This document shows, piece by piece, positions 1 to 11,717 of a DNA stretch of 64,000 bases. The DNA comes from Agaricus subrufescens (lineage: Eukaryota > Basidiomycota > Agaricomycetes > Agaricales > Agaricaceae). The position numbers were made by a program, and so were the translations under genes. The notes beneath the pieces are model-generated. The model was not told the origin of the DNA. It saw only the letters and a list, made by a program, of their open reading frames with translations, and made no database searches. The DNA lies in NCBI GenBank assembly GCA_029945375.1, contig CM057059.1:3720001-3784000 (forward strand), read 5' to 3'. The stretch's first letter is position 1. Each line of letters begins with the position of its first letter.

Positions 1-408
1 ATCAGAGACACTGTCAGTGGCGGTCTCGAGGAGAACGGATTTTTCTCTATCCGCTTTAGGACCGACAATCCTGGTCCTTGGATTCTCCACTGGTAAGCTC
101 ATATACCTTTCGTAAAATGTGACTAACGGGAATTCCCTTCAGCCACATAGACTTCCACCTCAGGGAGTGAGTTACGACCAGCTTATATGGTCTCACGCAC
201 TGATTACGTTTTAGTGGCCTTGCTATTGTATTTGCAGAAGCCCCCGAAGATACTGCCTATGCGAACCCAGATCCTCCTGGTCAGTCAACTGTTGCTCCCC
301 ATTGTATGCTCTCTCACCCGCAATACTCTAGCGGACTGGAAAGCCCTCTGCCCTATCTGGGACGATGAACCTGATTACGTCAGGAACGCCGGATTGAGGC
401 CTACATAA
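1..408 (+). CDS. Laccase (multicopper oxidase), C-terminal part, cut by the window edge
   Basis: Frame 1 is open from base 1. Four exons (about 1-92, 143-166, 215-279 and 332-408) join in phase across GT-AG introns of roughly 50 nt. The peptide is the end of the third cupredoxin domain of a secreted fungal laccase, which oxidises phenols and reduces O2 to water. The motif HCHIDFHLRDGL supplies His and Cys ligands of the type 1 and type 3 coppers. The axial position ten residues after Cys is Leu, which in known laccases goes with a non-Met, mid-to-high redox site. RTDNPGPWILH precedes it and FAEAPEDT and DWKALCPIW follow, as in the family. The stop is TAA at 406-408. The remaining ~85% of the gene lies upstream of the window. 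This part looks intact. Confidence 0.93.
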
Positions 409-1166
409 TTGTCGTTGCACTGTAGTACAACACAGACTTTCTAGTTATAGTGTTACCTTTGGGTCGGATAATTCTCAATTGTTTTTATTGATGTTTTTGC
501 AACCAAGAACTTTCTGTTCGAGTATTGTATGGTGCCACTGGAAATCGGAAACGACTCACTGCTATAACAAGAAAAACCTGGCCCGGTATGATTGTCTAAT
601 ACCGTTGCGCCTTACACAGAGACAACAGCAAACTACGCAACTACTAAAACATGATCTAAGAAACGCCATGAACAACAATATCATTAATACTGCTATATTG
701 CTTAAACCGGGTATCGGTGATTCAGCGTGGTGTTGATTAGGTTGATTATTTCCGTTCCATAGGTCAGATAATTCCGACCTTTGGTGAAGCTTTCTGGCAC
801 GTTGCCGATCTCACATACTTGTACCGCAAGTTCAAATTTCAAACCCCGCCCCTGGATCAAGTCCGCGTTGAGGCTTGCGCCTGCTCATATCCTAAGCCGA
901 GGCCCTCCTGCGGACTCGGTTCAGCTCTACCAACAGCGGGCGCTCGACTTAGGTGTCTGCACTTGAGTCATTTTACTATTTGACTATTATACGGAACATG
1001 GAATACTTAAATTTAGTTGTCCTAAGATACCCATTTGTCCTGTCTACACGTGATTGAGGAACGCGGGGTCCTGCAGGGTCTACTAGACGGGGCCAGAATC
1101 TATAACAGGCTGAGCAATTACGCTTTAGTTAAATCATCTTTGTAAGTCAGCGTTAGCTCACCGAGA
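409..1166. other. Intergenic, nothing recognised
   Basis: This stretch lies between the convergent 3' ends of the laccase and the RhoGAP gene. Short open frames exist but none shows a recognisable domain or splice pattern. Confidence 0.6.
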
Positions 1167-3323
1167 TTAATTCCGACTCCATTCCCTGCCTCGGTCTTTG
1201 ACCGACCCAGAAATCCTCTGGATTTCGTGAACAACATCTCTCACTCGATCTCTCTGTTTGATCGCATCTTCTACTTTTCCTTCCAACTCTCTTCTCAACT
1301 TCTTTTCATTATCTTGGCACCGAGCGTCGCATAACTTCAGCTCTCCTTGTAGTTCCTCGACTTGCGCTTCCAAAGTACTTTTGTCCCGCCTTAAACGATC
1401 GTTCTCGTTCCATGTTTCTTGGAGAAGTCGTTGCGACTCTTGAATTACGCGCTCCAGATGAGTAACTTGATCTTTTGATGACTCTAATTGACATTGCAGT
1501 GTCGAGGGGGGCAGTTTATATGGAGAGGATTTAAACTGAGTCGGGACGGAATTTGATCTGCCTCGAGCCATTTTGGGACCATCTGATGATAGAAGAGGCT
1601 CAAGAAGGACATCAAGCATGCGTTCATTGAGCTTCATACGAAGCTCGGGCGTCAGGCGAGGCCAAACGTCTTCAAGGTATCTTAGTGTGGGCTCTTCGAG
1701 AGACCGATTAGCGCGTCGGTAGTTTGTTGATCCGATAGATTCGGCTGCGTGATTCTTTTGCGAATGAGGTAACACTTCTTAAGGTCAGCTAAGCGAGCAA
1801 TTGTAAGAGGGTTACACGTACTTGATGAAGCGAGTGGACTAGGGCCGTTAACGGCGGAATGAACTACAGATTCTTCAGACACGGGTGCTGATTCATTAAT
1901 GTTTCCTGATGCTGAATCATTTGGTACTTGAGCCATAGAGGAAGGCTTGCCATTGATTTTCGATTTCGGTGTAGGACGATCATCATCGTGAGGTAGCAAA
2001 CCGTTGTAGATCTGTTTCCACCGTTGCAAGAACCACCGCAACATGAGATCTCCACGAGAAATTTTCGTATCCTTGCTATCCTCGGTGTGCCCGCCGAAAA
2101 AAATGGTACCAAACATAGAGCCAACATCTTCTACGGCGAGACCGTTTTCCTCGGAGACCATAACGACTTGGCTGAAGAATGAGAGAAGATAGATGAGGAG
2201 AGAAAAATTTGGAGTTGGTAAAAGATGAAGAAGTATCTGTGCCGTATGTATACGCCTCAGGTCTTCAGCCGATACACCACTCCCTGCGCGAGTCATGGTC
2301 ATAGAACCTTGAGAAAATCCAGCAAAATTGACTCTTGATACCTCCTGACAGATATCACACCAGTTCCAAATCGCTTCGAAAAGACAAGGGGAAAGGATTG
2401 GTTCAGGAAGATATTGGAGGAAGGTGCGTAAGAGAGCGCAAATGTTTTCCGTTGTCTCCATGTGCAGGGAAGTTTGCGCACCGAAGGACGTATCAAGAGA
2501 GTAGTGGCTGATACTCCGTGACCTTCGACGGGCAATATGGATATAACTCGGTTGTTCAAAATGGTCATAAACTTCAACGAGATGTTCGACTCGTCCGAAG
2601 TTAGGAGTTTTTCGGAACAGTTGGGGTTGATAAAGGCCTGATGAAGGTCATTATACACGTAGCTCTGGCTGTTGCAGAAATGACTTTACCCGTTCGGTAT
2701 AATTCGTCGACACATTTAACGACGATAGTTGGGACCAGATGTTCCGCGCCCGCAATCGTCAAGGGTAAAGAAGCATGAACGAAAACGTCGATTAGAGGTT
2801 TTCCAATTACACCTATTAAATTGACTCCTATCAGCGAAAGCGCAAAACACGAGAGTCACAACGTACCATCAATAGCTGGGGCACTATTGCCTTGGGACAA
2901 CCGTACTGCACACTCCCTATCCCATCGACGCAGATCCGAGATTGTTGCGGGATTGAGATAGTTCTCTAATGAATCGCCTTGGGTTCCTACAGCAGAACGC
3001 AGTGCCTCCAAGAGCACCTCAGTAGTGATCCTCCACTCGTCGGAATACACATCATTGTCGCCAGCAAGCAGCGTATGAATACCAACGTTTGTCGATTCAA
3101 GAGGAAACTCATGTATGACATTCAATCCGAATCGCTGGCCGCGGTAATTGTCGGCCCACTCAGTAAAGTCTATTATGGGAGGGCTTCCTGTTCCTGAAAA
3201 CCGGCTCGTCCGAGTGCTATATACCGAAGGAGAAGCGGTGCAATTAAGCGCAGGTGGCATAGAGACAACACGGGCTTTCTTTGGCACTGGTTTTCGAAAA
3301 TGGTCTTTGAGCGTGGCAGCCAT
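1167..3323 (-). CDS. RhoGAP-domain protein with C-terminal coiled coil
   Basis: This is a multi-exon gene. Exon 1 starts at 3323 (MAATLKDHF; an in-frame Met at 3434 is possible) and ends at a GT donor near 2868. A second exon near 2816-2650 encodes IGKPLIDVFVHASLP and VVKCVDELYRTG, typical of the first helices of a RhoGAP fold. The third carries ENICALLRTFLQYLPEPIL, the family's conserved LLxxFLxxLPEPL helix, and LAVEDVGSMFGTIFFG, the NLAxxFGP-like helix. A 44-nt intron near 1783-1826 links this in phase to the last exon, which is a long coiled coil (QVTHLERVIQESQRLLQETW and onward). RhoGAPs speed GTP hydrolysis by Rho/Rac/Cdc42 GTPases and so affect polarity, the cell wall and cytokinesis. 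The catalytic Arg finger is not securely located because the exon junction around it is uncertain. A Ser-rich linker separates the domain from the coiled coil. Confidence 0.82.
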
Positions 3324-4831
3324 CGGACCTAATGGCGCGTAGGAGAAGAAGATATAGATGATAACTGGGGAAATAGGAACCAAGGATCCGTTTGATTCTT
3401 GACTGACATTGGAGCATTGAGCCTCCCGAGACACTGGGTGGAGCAGGATTTTCTCAATATGTCACAAAATGATGCGGAGCACGTGCACTTGTGATAATCT
3501 GTATTTACTATTAATCTCCCACAAAACATCGTGACGATGAACACTCCAAATGTACTGTGTATTGTCCGTACACACCCCCATTACTTACACTCTCGCAATA
3601 TATATACATATGTTGGCTGTATACTTCTGATAAGTATCTTTTGCCCTCACATTCATGCAGTTTGATTCCTTTTCAAGTGTACACCGTAAATGTACACCTC
3701 CGATTTTAAGCTATGTCAGATGCAGGTTAGAGGCAGTGTCATCGAAGAAACGGCTGGCAACTCATATGCCCTCTCTTGTACGGAGCCAACAAGTAACAAT
3801 ATATAGGCAAATGATATCAGCCGGGCTCCTGATGAAGGATCACAATGTATGTAATCACTTTCGTTGGTTATTCTAATGCGTGATTACGGGCACGGAGATT
3901 AGTACATTGAAAGCTAGTATTGGTTAATGATCTTTTATTTATAACTTGCGCCGGTATTAGTAGAACGACTTCACAGACCGACCTTGAGGACGGAGCCAAA
4001 GGAACATCATCAAAGGTGTCTTCATGCTAGCTCACGCGTGAGCCAAAGACCTTACTCTGATTCATCTGGGCTTCACTATCATTGCTAAAGCAAGGATAAG
4101 ACGATGAGTCAGCGAGTGCAAGAAAGAACATCAGGTCTCACGCCTAGGCAATTGAACTCCTCATCAACGTGGGACCAACTAGCGTCCAGCGAACAACGGC
4201 AGGAACAACGGTGTTCCATTCCCCCGTTAGTGCGGTTCTTGCCCTTCTATCATACCTCTTTCTTGGCTTTATCTACACACGAGCTAAACTCATCTGACTG
4301 AGCAATTACGAGTTACCATCATCAAGTGAGAAAATGCTGTCCGGTTTCTTCTCATTCCTCCTGCCAAGAAAATCTGGTCCCTCTCATATTCAACCGAACC
4401 TGTGCACAGTCCCTGTTCTATTGAACCAACAGCAATAGCAAAATTTGATCCAAAATTAACTACCCATTCCTCGTGGCTATTCAACGTCTCACGATAGCAT
4501 TCCTGTCTATGCGCTCCCTCACGGTCAACTTAATCTGATTTTCCAAGTGGTTTGTTTTAACCAACATGTGAGAACTCTATCCTGAATCCTGGCTGCTGGA
4601 AGTGCTCTATTGACCGATATAATGGAATCGATATCGATATTTTAGTTCTTGCTCATGAACACTTCGACACTTGAGCTAGGCATCCGCGTGGCTGACGGTC
4701 TTTGGGGACCTTTTAACTCACGTTCGAATGAACGTTGCCATTAAATCCTCGGGTTATCTATTCTGTTGACATGTATAAATGCTTTCGTTTTATTGTGATC
4801 TTGGAGAGAACAGCTCCTCTGCGATCCATCC
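3324..4831. other. Shared upstream region of two divergent genes
   Basis: About 1.5 kb separates the RhoGAP gene (-) and the GMC oxidase (+). It should hold both promoters. A TATA-like run (tatatatacata) lies near 3599-3611. No gene, repeat or RNA was recognised. Confidence 0.5.
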
Positions 4832-7086
4832 ATGTTGATTCTACTCGCAACTTTGTTGACACTCTCATCTCTGGGAATTTGTGCAGTACATTCTTCAATC
4901 GAGGAAGCACCCGATCTGGATTGGGACTTTATTATTGTTGGAGGCTCGTAATGCGGTCTCTGGTTTTCTAAACGATCTCCTTACCTTAGTGCATCATCAG
5001 GTGGCACTGCTGGTTGTGTACTTGCAAATAGGCTCACTGAAACTGCGGATTTCAATGTACTTCTGATTGAAGCAGGCCCAACGTACGTATAGTCCTTTGT
5101 ATATATGTGGATGGTTTTTAAATAGGTCTCCCTTGCAGAAATGAGGGTGTCATGGACTCCATTGTTCCCGCTCTACAAGCCGGAACGGTTCACACAGCGG
5201 TTGATTGGAACTATACGGTAACTCCACAACAAGGTCTGAACGGGCGATCCTTTGCCTACCAGCGCGGGCATTTGCTCGGAGGATCTAGTTCAGTCAGTGC
5301 GTATTTCAATACTCACAGCGACAGAATATGTACAATTAATATTTACCCAGACGCTATGTTTTATACCAGAGGATCATCATCTGATTTCGATCGTTTCGCC
5401 AGAGTAACGGGGGACCCTGGCTGGAGCTGGGACCAATTGCAAATGTATATAAAAAGGGTAAATAATTTATTTTCGAACAATCCAGTAACATTCAACATCA
5501 CGTAGAGCGAGAAATTCGAAAACCCCGTTGACAATCATAATATCTCACTACAATTTGACCCTGATGTCCATGGTTTTTCCGGACATGTAGGAGTAACCCT
5601 GCCGGGATTTCTTCATCCTCCCATAGATTCTGCGACGTTACAAGCGGCCGAACAGTTGGGCAAAGATTTTCAATTCAATCTGGACATGAACTCTGGCTCA
5701 CCGCTTGGGATAGGTAGACCTCTTACGTGCTACTAAACTGTCATTTCTCATTTGAGGGTTAAGGCTGGTTACAATCGACGATCGGACACGATGGAACTCG
5801 GAGCAGTTCTGCCACATCTTATCTGGATACTCAAACCAGGTCGCGCAAGAACTTACACATTGTGACTGACACTTTAGTTACCCGTGTGCTTGAGACAACC
5901 GTAAACGCTTCTTCCCGGGGCCTAACCATCCGTACAGTCGAGATACGTTCTCGTGATTCGCCAAAGCGTACAACTTTATCGGCTTCGAAGGAAGTAATAC
6001 TGTCTTCCGGATCGCTGAACACCCCTCGAATTCTTCTTCACTCTGGAATTGGTGACAAAGGCGACCTGGAGACTCTGGGCATCCCCGTCTTGCTGAATAA
6101 CCCAAGTGTTGGAAAGAATCTCTCTGATCACCCCTTCTTTGGAACTAGTTACAGTGTAGTCCCAGGTTCTATCGATCTAGGTCCTTGGGCTAAGTAAGTT
6201 TTCTTGTCCAATAGTTGACCCGACCCCTAATGGTCATAATGTAGCCTTGGCTTTAACTCCACCTTACAAGCGGAGGCGCTGGAACTATGGGAGACCAACA
6301 GGACGGGGCCGTTTGTGGCACTACTTTCTAGTGACCATGTTGCCTGGATCCGCCTCCCAGACGACTCCCCCCTATTGAAGGAATTCCCTGACTCAGCTTC
6401 AGGTCCAAATTCGCCACACATGGAATTCGTCTTAGGCGTGCGGCTTCTTTAATTGCCCTGTATAATTTTATCTCAGACTTCAGACAGGCTGCTGGTAGTG
6501 TTTATAGCATTGGCGTGAACATAGTCAGCCCAGCTTCCCGTAAGTAGCGTTCCTTCTAGACCTACCTGAGGAGTACAGCGCTGACTATACCTCACATCCA
6601 GGTGGTTCATTGAAGATCAGATCCAACGATCCTTTTGAAGATCCGTTAATCGACTTAGGCATATTTAATTCAGATTTCGACCTTTTTACGGCCCGGGAAG
6701 CTGTGAAAACATCACTGCGTTTCTCGCAAGCACCATTTTGGAAGGACATCTTGATGGATATCAACCCCCCCTTCTCAAGCACGATGACTGACCATGAAAT
6801 AGAAGCCGTCCTAAGAAACATGACTATGTCGGCATTGCATTCCGTGTCAACGGCTGCTATGTCTCCGAGGGGAGCTGACTGGGGCGTAGTTGATCCTGAT
6901 CTTCTCGTGAAAGGTGTTTCGGGTCTGCGTATTGTTGACGCATCGGTTATGGTGAGATACTCCTCTGGAGGATGGTTCCAGAGCTCATGAATGCCACAGC
7001 CATTTGTTCCAGCTGCACACACTCAAACTCCTGTCTACATCATAGCTGAGCGTGCATCGGATATTATCAAGACAAAATGGAAGTGA
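4832..7086 (+). CDS. Secreted GMC oxidoreductase (aryl-alcohol oxidase-like)
   Basis: ATG at 4832 opens a signal peptide (MLILLATLLTLSSLGICAVH). DWDFIIVGG, the start of the FAD-binding fold, follows. Exons join in phase at introns 4948-4989, 5083-5138 and 5297-5350 and at later introns, including ones before 5509 and after 5711, 6192, 6438, 6540 and 6950. Landmarks in order: GGTAGCVLANRLTE; LLIEAGP; GHLLGGSSSVN (GMC signature); MFYTRGSSSDFDRFA; SGSLNTPRILLHSGIG (second signature); catalytic His in ALHSVSTAAMSPRG; GLRIVDASVMPF; second active-site His in PAAHTQTP. The end is TGA 7084-7086. Such flavoenzymes oxidise aryl or aliphatic alcohols and release H2O2 outside the cell, which fits a laccase next door. 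The dinucleotide-binding loop reads VGGSASSGGTAG, a few residues longer than the usual VGGGTAG. Either this is real or exon 1/2 splicing differs. No stops or frameshifts were found, so I call it functional. Confidence 0.9.
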
Positions 7087-8134
7087 GGGATGACCATAAG
7101 GACGTGGGGTTTCTTGCCGCGCTTTATCCTGAACTATTATTATGGACCTGGCAAATGGGATTTCCCCTTATCCAGTATCTGGGGACCTAGTGCAATTTGA
7201 TAAATAAATATATGTTCTTATCGTGTAATGGTTCATTTGTGCCATTACCTGAACTCGTCTCACGACGTCTATCTGTACCTGGAGGTGAAGTATTGGTTTG
7301 CTCGCGATATCCTATCCTCTCTGTCTTAACATGTGTCATGCTTGATCCTGTTATGATAAGTACGCGTAGCCCGATAATGCAGGAAGTCTGAATTCGGAAA
7401 ATGTTCCCCGAGACTAAATTTGTTCAACCATATTTATATACCTAGATCATGCTGATTATATTAGGCTATTTGATCCCAGTTAGGTATTCTGGCTCGTGAG
7501 CATGATACTTTAGAATGATTAGGGTAGACAGATCGGATTTCCCAGTCCTGGATCAGGCTAACTCGTAAATTTGAGTTTTAGTTAAATACTAACACTGTTC
7601 CGTGCATATCAAACTAATTTACGGCAATTCCCTCGGGCCTCGTTACTTTCAAAGTCACGTGTCATGAACACACACTGTTCCTAAATGCAGGATCCTGGCA
7701 ATTACTACAATTATATCAATTTCTCGCGAGATTGCTCATCGAAGTGTCCGACTCCAACTCATCCCTGTTACCAGCCGTCAGGTCGTCAACGGCTTCGATA
7801 TTCCACTTCTATGCACCATGTCACGAGCATACAAGATTGTTCTGCACCGCAGCCCTACAAGTTCATCCCCGTCAATGAAGGGGATAAGAGGGCTAATTGT
7901 TATTCGTTGTGTACTCTATAAGAAGTATACGTAATTTCAGGGCCTCTAAATCCACGTTTCCGCCGGACCTGTGTATCTTTTGGTAATGACCCCAGCTGGA
8001 CCCAGTGACCCAAAGCCCCATGACCCACCCAACCATCGCCCGAGCATCGCTTTCACGCATGCATGGCCAATGATGGAGACTTGTTAGCACTTCAGATTGG
8101 GTGTTTTTCTTGACCTCATTTTCACATTATCTTC
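7087..8134. other. Intergenic, nothing recognised
   Basis: About 1 kb lies between the GMC gene and the decayed oxidase. Small open frames (for example 7685-7921) show no family resemblance. Confidence 0.5.
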
Positions 8135-10056
8135 ATGCGTCTTGCAAGTGCATTGGCTTTAACCAGCGTTTTGTCCGCTCAAGGCTCAAGCTAATAGGAG
8201 ACTCGTGGATTTGTTATCCCAGCAGGGAGTAGCCGTTATAACGCCCCAGGACCTGGACTATGGCGATGTCACAGAATCTTGTGCGTCTGTTCCAGGTCCA
8301 TCGGGCTTGAACTCTGAGACAGTCCTAAGTCCTGACTGCGCTTTTAGATAACCAGAGATTCTCCCTGAAACCATTGATTGTGACCTTTCTGGCGAATGCA
8401 TCCTAAGTAGCTGCCATCGTTAAAATTGGATCCGGTTTCAAACACAGCATTGTTGCAAGGGGTGGAGGCATGAGTGAAGCTTAGTCAATTGCAGCATAGT
8501 TATATTGCCAATGAACTTGGCGGAAAGGATGGGCCAATAGTGGTTGATTTGCAGGCCCTTAAGGAAATCAACATCAATGAAAGCTCCGGTGTGGCACGAG
8601 TTTGAACTGGTAATAGGCTTGGCGATATCACGTTGGTGTTAGCTGCCTATGATTGAGGCATTCCCCATGGTACATGTCCTTATGTTGGCATTGGTGGGCA
8701 CGCAGGTATCATTATCTGTATTCTTCAAAATCTCGTGCTCTTACAAGATTTAAGCCCATGGTGGATTCGGATTTCCGTCTCGGATGTAGGGATTAACACT
8801 TGGTAACATAAAATCCGTGGAGCCGGTTCTTCCTAATGGAACTTCCACGAAAGTTTCGGATTACAAGCAGTCCGACTTATTCTGGGTGAGTATGTCTTGT
8901 AGTTTCGTCAAACCATCATCAATCATCCGTTTCACCAGGCTGTGCCAGGAGCGGGTAGCTCATTTGGCATTGCGATAGCGATCGAATTCAACACCCACCC
9001 TGTCCCACCTTCAAGCCTAGGATACACATACATGTGGCAATTGAATATCACAGAAGCTGTGCAAGCATCCAATCGCTTCGAAAAATTTCTTCAGAGTGAG
9101 ATCCCTCCGGAACTTGGTCTTATGCTATTTTTTTTCTGGAATGCCCAGGGCAGTGTAAGTCCCGGGCTTACTGGAGGGTGGTACGGCAATTTACAGGGTT
9201 TCAATGCAACTGTCAATCCATTTCTATCTCAAATGCCTCCACCAGATAACGTTATTCAACAAGCCGGAACCTTTATTGAAAGTCTTCAATTTGCGGGAGC
9301 AGGAACTGTTTTGAATCTCAATACGAGTATCGCCCCGCATACTAATGACACGTTTTATGCCAAGTCAATTATGACTCCAGATAATCAAACTTTGTCCATG
9401 TCAGCCTAGGAAGTGTTTATGACTTACCTCGCCAACAAGGGTACTGAAACGTCGTTAGTGAGTTTGGCAATGTAATTAATTGACTTGGCTAACCTATTTT
9501 TGTTTTCCTAGAACTGGATCGTGGAGGTTGAGGTTTGGGGTGGCAAAAATTCTGCAATCAACTCAGTGCCTCGAGATCAGACCACTTTTGTTCATCGAGA
9601 TTCGACCTTCACTTTCCAACTCTACGCATCGAGTGAAACCCCACCCTATCCCGAAGAGGATTTTGACTTCGTAGATGGTGAGTGGACTAGTCTTCACCAT
9701 TCTTAAGCCGAAATTTCGCTGTTACTGATGCAGGTTCTAGTGTTGGCCCAAAGTATCGTTCAGGACAATCCCTCCAACTAGAACTACGAGTACAAATTCA
9801 CTATGAGGAATAGTGCCACCAAATCCATTACTGACCATTACCGTGCAGGGCGCATCCAAATTACGTGGATGACCAACTCACGGACTGTGAGTATCCTTGA
9901 TAATGTCAAGTTTAGGCGTCTAAGCTAAGCATGAACCTTATGACTCGGTTAAGGCAAACGCTTTACTATATTTCTCATTACTCTAGATTGCAGGACATTA
10001 AGCGTGCTATTGATCCTGCAAACTTGTATTCGTTCCCTACATCAATTAAACTTTGA
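8135..10056 (+). pseudogene. Decayed FAD-linked oxidase (GOOX / berberine-bridge type)
   Basis: A signal peptide-like start (MRLASALALTSVLSAQGSS) runs straight into TAA TAG. Beyond it, LVDLLSQQGVAVITPQDLDY and NQRFSLKP are N-terminal FAD_binding_4 sequence. GTCPYVGIGGHAG matches the cysteine site that binds FAD covalently in glucooligosaccharide oxidases. The RSGGHSY-like site is broken (VARGGGMSEA then TAG). In-frame stops occur near 8404, 8482, 8497, 8611 and 8657, with more near 9407 and 9780. The substrate domain (8942-9406) and a C-terminus that still reads YYISHYSRLQDIKRAIDPAN are otherwise well preserved. Intact relatives are secreted oxidases of oligosaccharides or lactones that make H2O2. 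The number of stops rules out a working enzyme. Recent inactivation is inferred from how much of the sequence is still readable. Confidence 0.88.
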
Positions 10057-11094
10057 GTAGCAATACTGTATTTGCTGGTTTTGTAATATATACTTCAAAA
10101 TGGGGTCACCCCATTGAGCCTTTAGTATAGTGATGATACTTGGCGATACTTTAATCTTCAGGCAACGTTAACGGGCCTAAAAGCAGAGGTGGGCCTGTGT
10201 TCTGATCTCAAGCAAATACTCGGTTTAACCCTGAAAACATGTCAAAGATTGACCTGATCCTGTTACGTTTGCCTGATCCAAGAAACAGCTTGCGGGCCAT
10301 TCCTGATCTATCAGCTGCACTGATGGCACTTAATCTAGTTAGAACCAGCCAATGTTGGATGATTCAACATGACCACCCCCGTTTCAGTTTCTGACATAAC
10401 CTTACTACAACTGAAAGACGGTCATAAGGTTACCGAAATGTTCTGGCTCATCATCGATGTCAAAAAACAGACATCAAATCAGTGCCCTGATGCAGAAACA
10501 CAATCTAATGCTTTCCATCTGCATATCAACAACATATACAACTCTTAATTAAGCCCGGTCATTCTAGAACTATTTAATAATATATTTGAGGAGATTGATG
10601 GCTTTAAAACGGGGTCACAGAAACATGTGGGCACTCACGCGGGCACCTTTCTGCATCGAGCCCGCATTGTGTCCGCGACAGGCATTCGACCCGCGCCTAC
10701 CCCCCTTATACTGTAATTCGAAAAGCCTCTCTGATATATTAGTGTTTGTTTAGAACTAGCACGATAATTGTTATTCTATTTATAAATTTCATGTTTTAGG
10801 AACAGATGGTTTTCCAAAGCCCTGCCCTGTTGAGCGCCCCTTGAGTCGTAATAGAATGCTATTGAAGGGAAGGGATCAATCATGGATTAGCTTTTCGCAG
10901 TAACAATAGAATCATGAGAAACACGAAGTTTCACTTATACTTTACTCAACGTATGACAAAATAAACTCATCTTCTCTTCTAGGCTTTTTCATCTCGGTCA
11001 CAGCGATGTGTATTTCAACTACTACTTCTAACACTGGGACACCCTTTACAGTCAATCGATCCTCTGTGGGCCTCCTTTGTCACCCGCCGGATGT
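10057..11094. other. Intergenic, nothing firm
   Basis: This 1-kb AT-rich gap has no supported gene. A motif CAGAGGTGGGCC at about 10184-10195 resembles a hAT end, but no matching inverted partner was found. Confidence 0.45.
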
Positions 11095-11717
11095 TTAAGA
11101 CCCGCCGTGGACATCGTGGCCACACTGTCCGTGGTTAACGTCAACCGTGAAGGTATAGGCACCGGCCCCAACCTGTCCATATCCTCCCTACATCCGTTTC
11201 TTAGTGCCATTTCTGTGAAGGTATGGATAAAAGTTCTTACTAGAGAGCATTTACTGATAACGTTGTTCAACACGGTCTTGCAATTGACAGCGGAGGGTGC
11301 TGCATTGCTCGGGTATGTGTTCCATGCAATGAAATCACCTAGGTTATATGGTCATGGGGCGGTCGATGGAACAAACAAGTTCACGATACTTACAAACATT
11401 GTTGTTAGGCAAATTGTAGCAATGACCGATGGAGTCGTTAACCCGCGTCTAGAGGAACATCATCAAGTTGCTGTTCATGGTCACGGGAAACACCGACTTA
11501 CAGTGATCAAGGCTGCGGAATTGCAAAAGTTGTTGACAAACTGAGTGCAATCAGAGGAGGGACCAGCAGCGGTTGGTCCACCTTGGTAGCAGGTAGGAGC
11601 AGGTAGTTGAGCCATAGCAATGGCCGTGAAAGCGCATACAACAAGATACTGCACATTTCAACAATTAGCTGATCGCAATTTTGGGGACAGTATACAACGC
11701 ACGGTTTTGGAGAACAT
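11095..11717 (-). CDS. Small secreted Y3-like glycan-binding protein (lectin)
   Basis: Five short exons join in phase across GT-AG introns. Exon 1 is 11717-11696, exon 2 is 11648-11502, and three more end at TAA 11097-11095. The product is about 137 residues. It starts with a signal peptide (MFSKTVRYLVVCAFTAIAMA) and then LPAPTCYQGGPTAAGPSSDC, which I recognise as the start of the mature Y3-type lectin known from Coprinus comatus. CDFIAWNTYP, ISKCSLGGYGQVGAGAYTF and QCGHDVHGGS follow. Eight cysteines in the mature part would allow four disulfides. The family binds N-acetylglucosamine-type glycans and is thought to act in defence. A TATA box (gagtatataagt) lies about 75 nt upstream of the ATG. 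The gene is easily missed because no single open frame covers it. No defects were seen. The family assignment is from memory. Confidence 0.8.

Noticed and set aside
10184..10195. CAGAGGTGGGCC as the end of a hAT-like element
   Set aside because: No inverted partner or flanking duplication could be found within the following kilobase.
11077..11544. 155-codon plus-strand open frame
   Set aside because: It is antisense to the five-exon lectin gene, which has a signal peptide, conserved cysteines and consistent splice sites.
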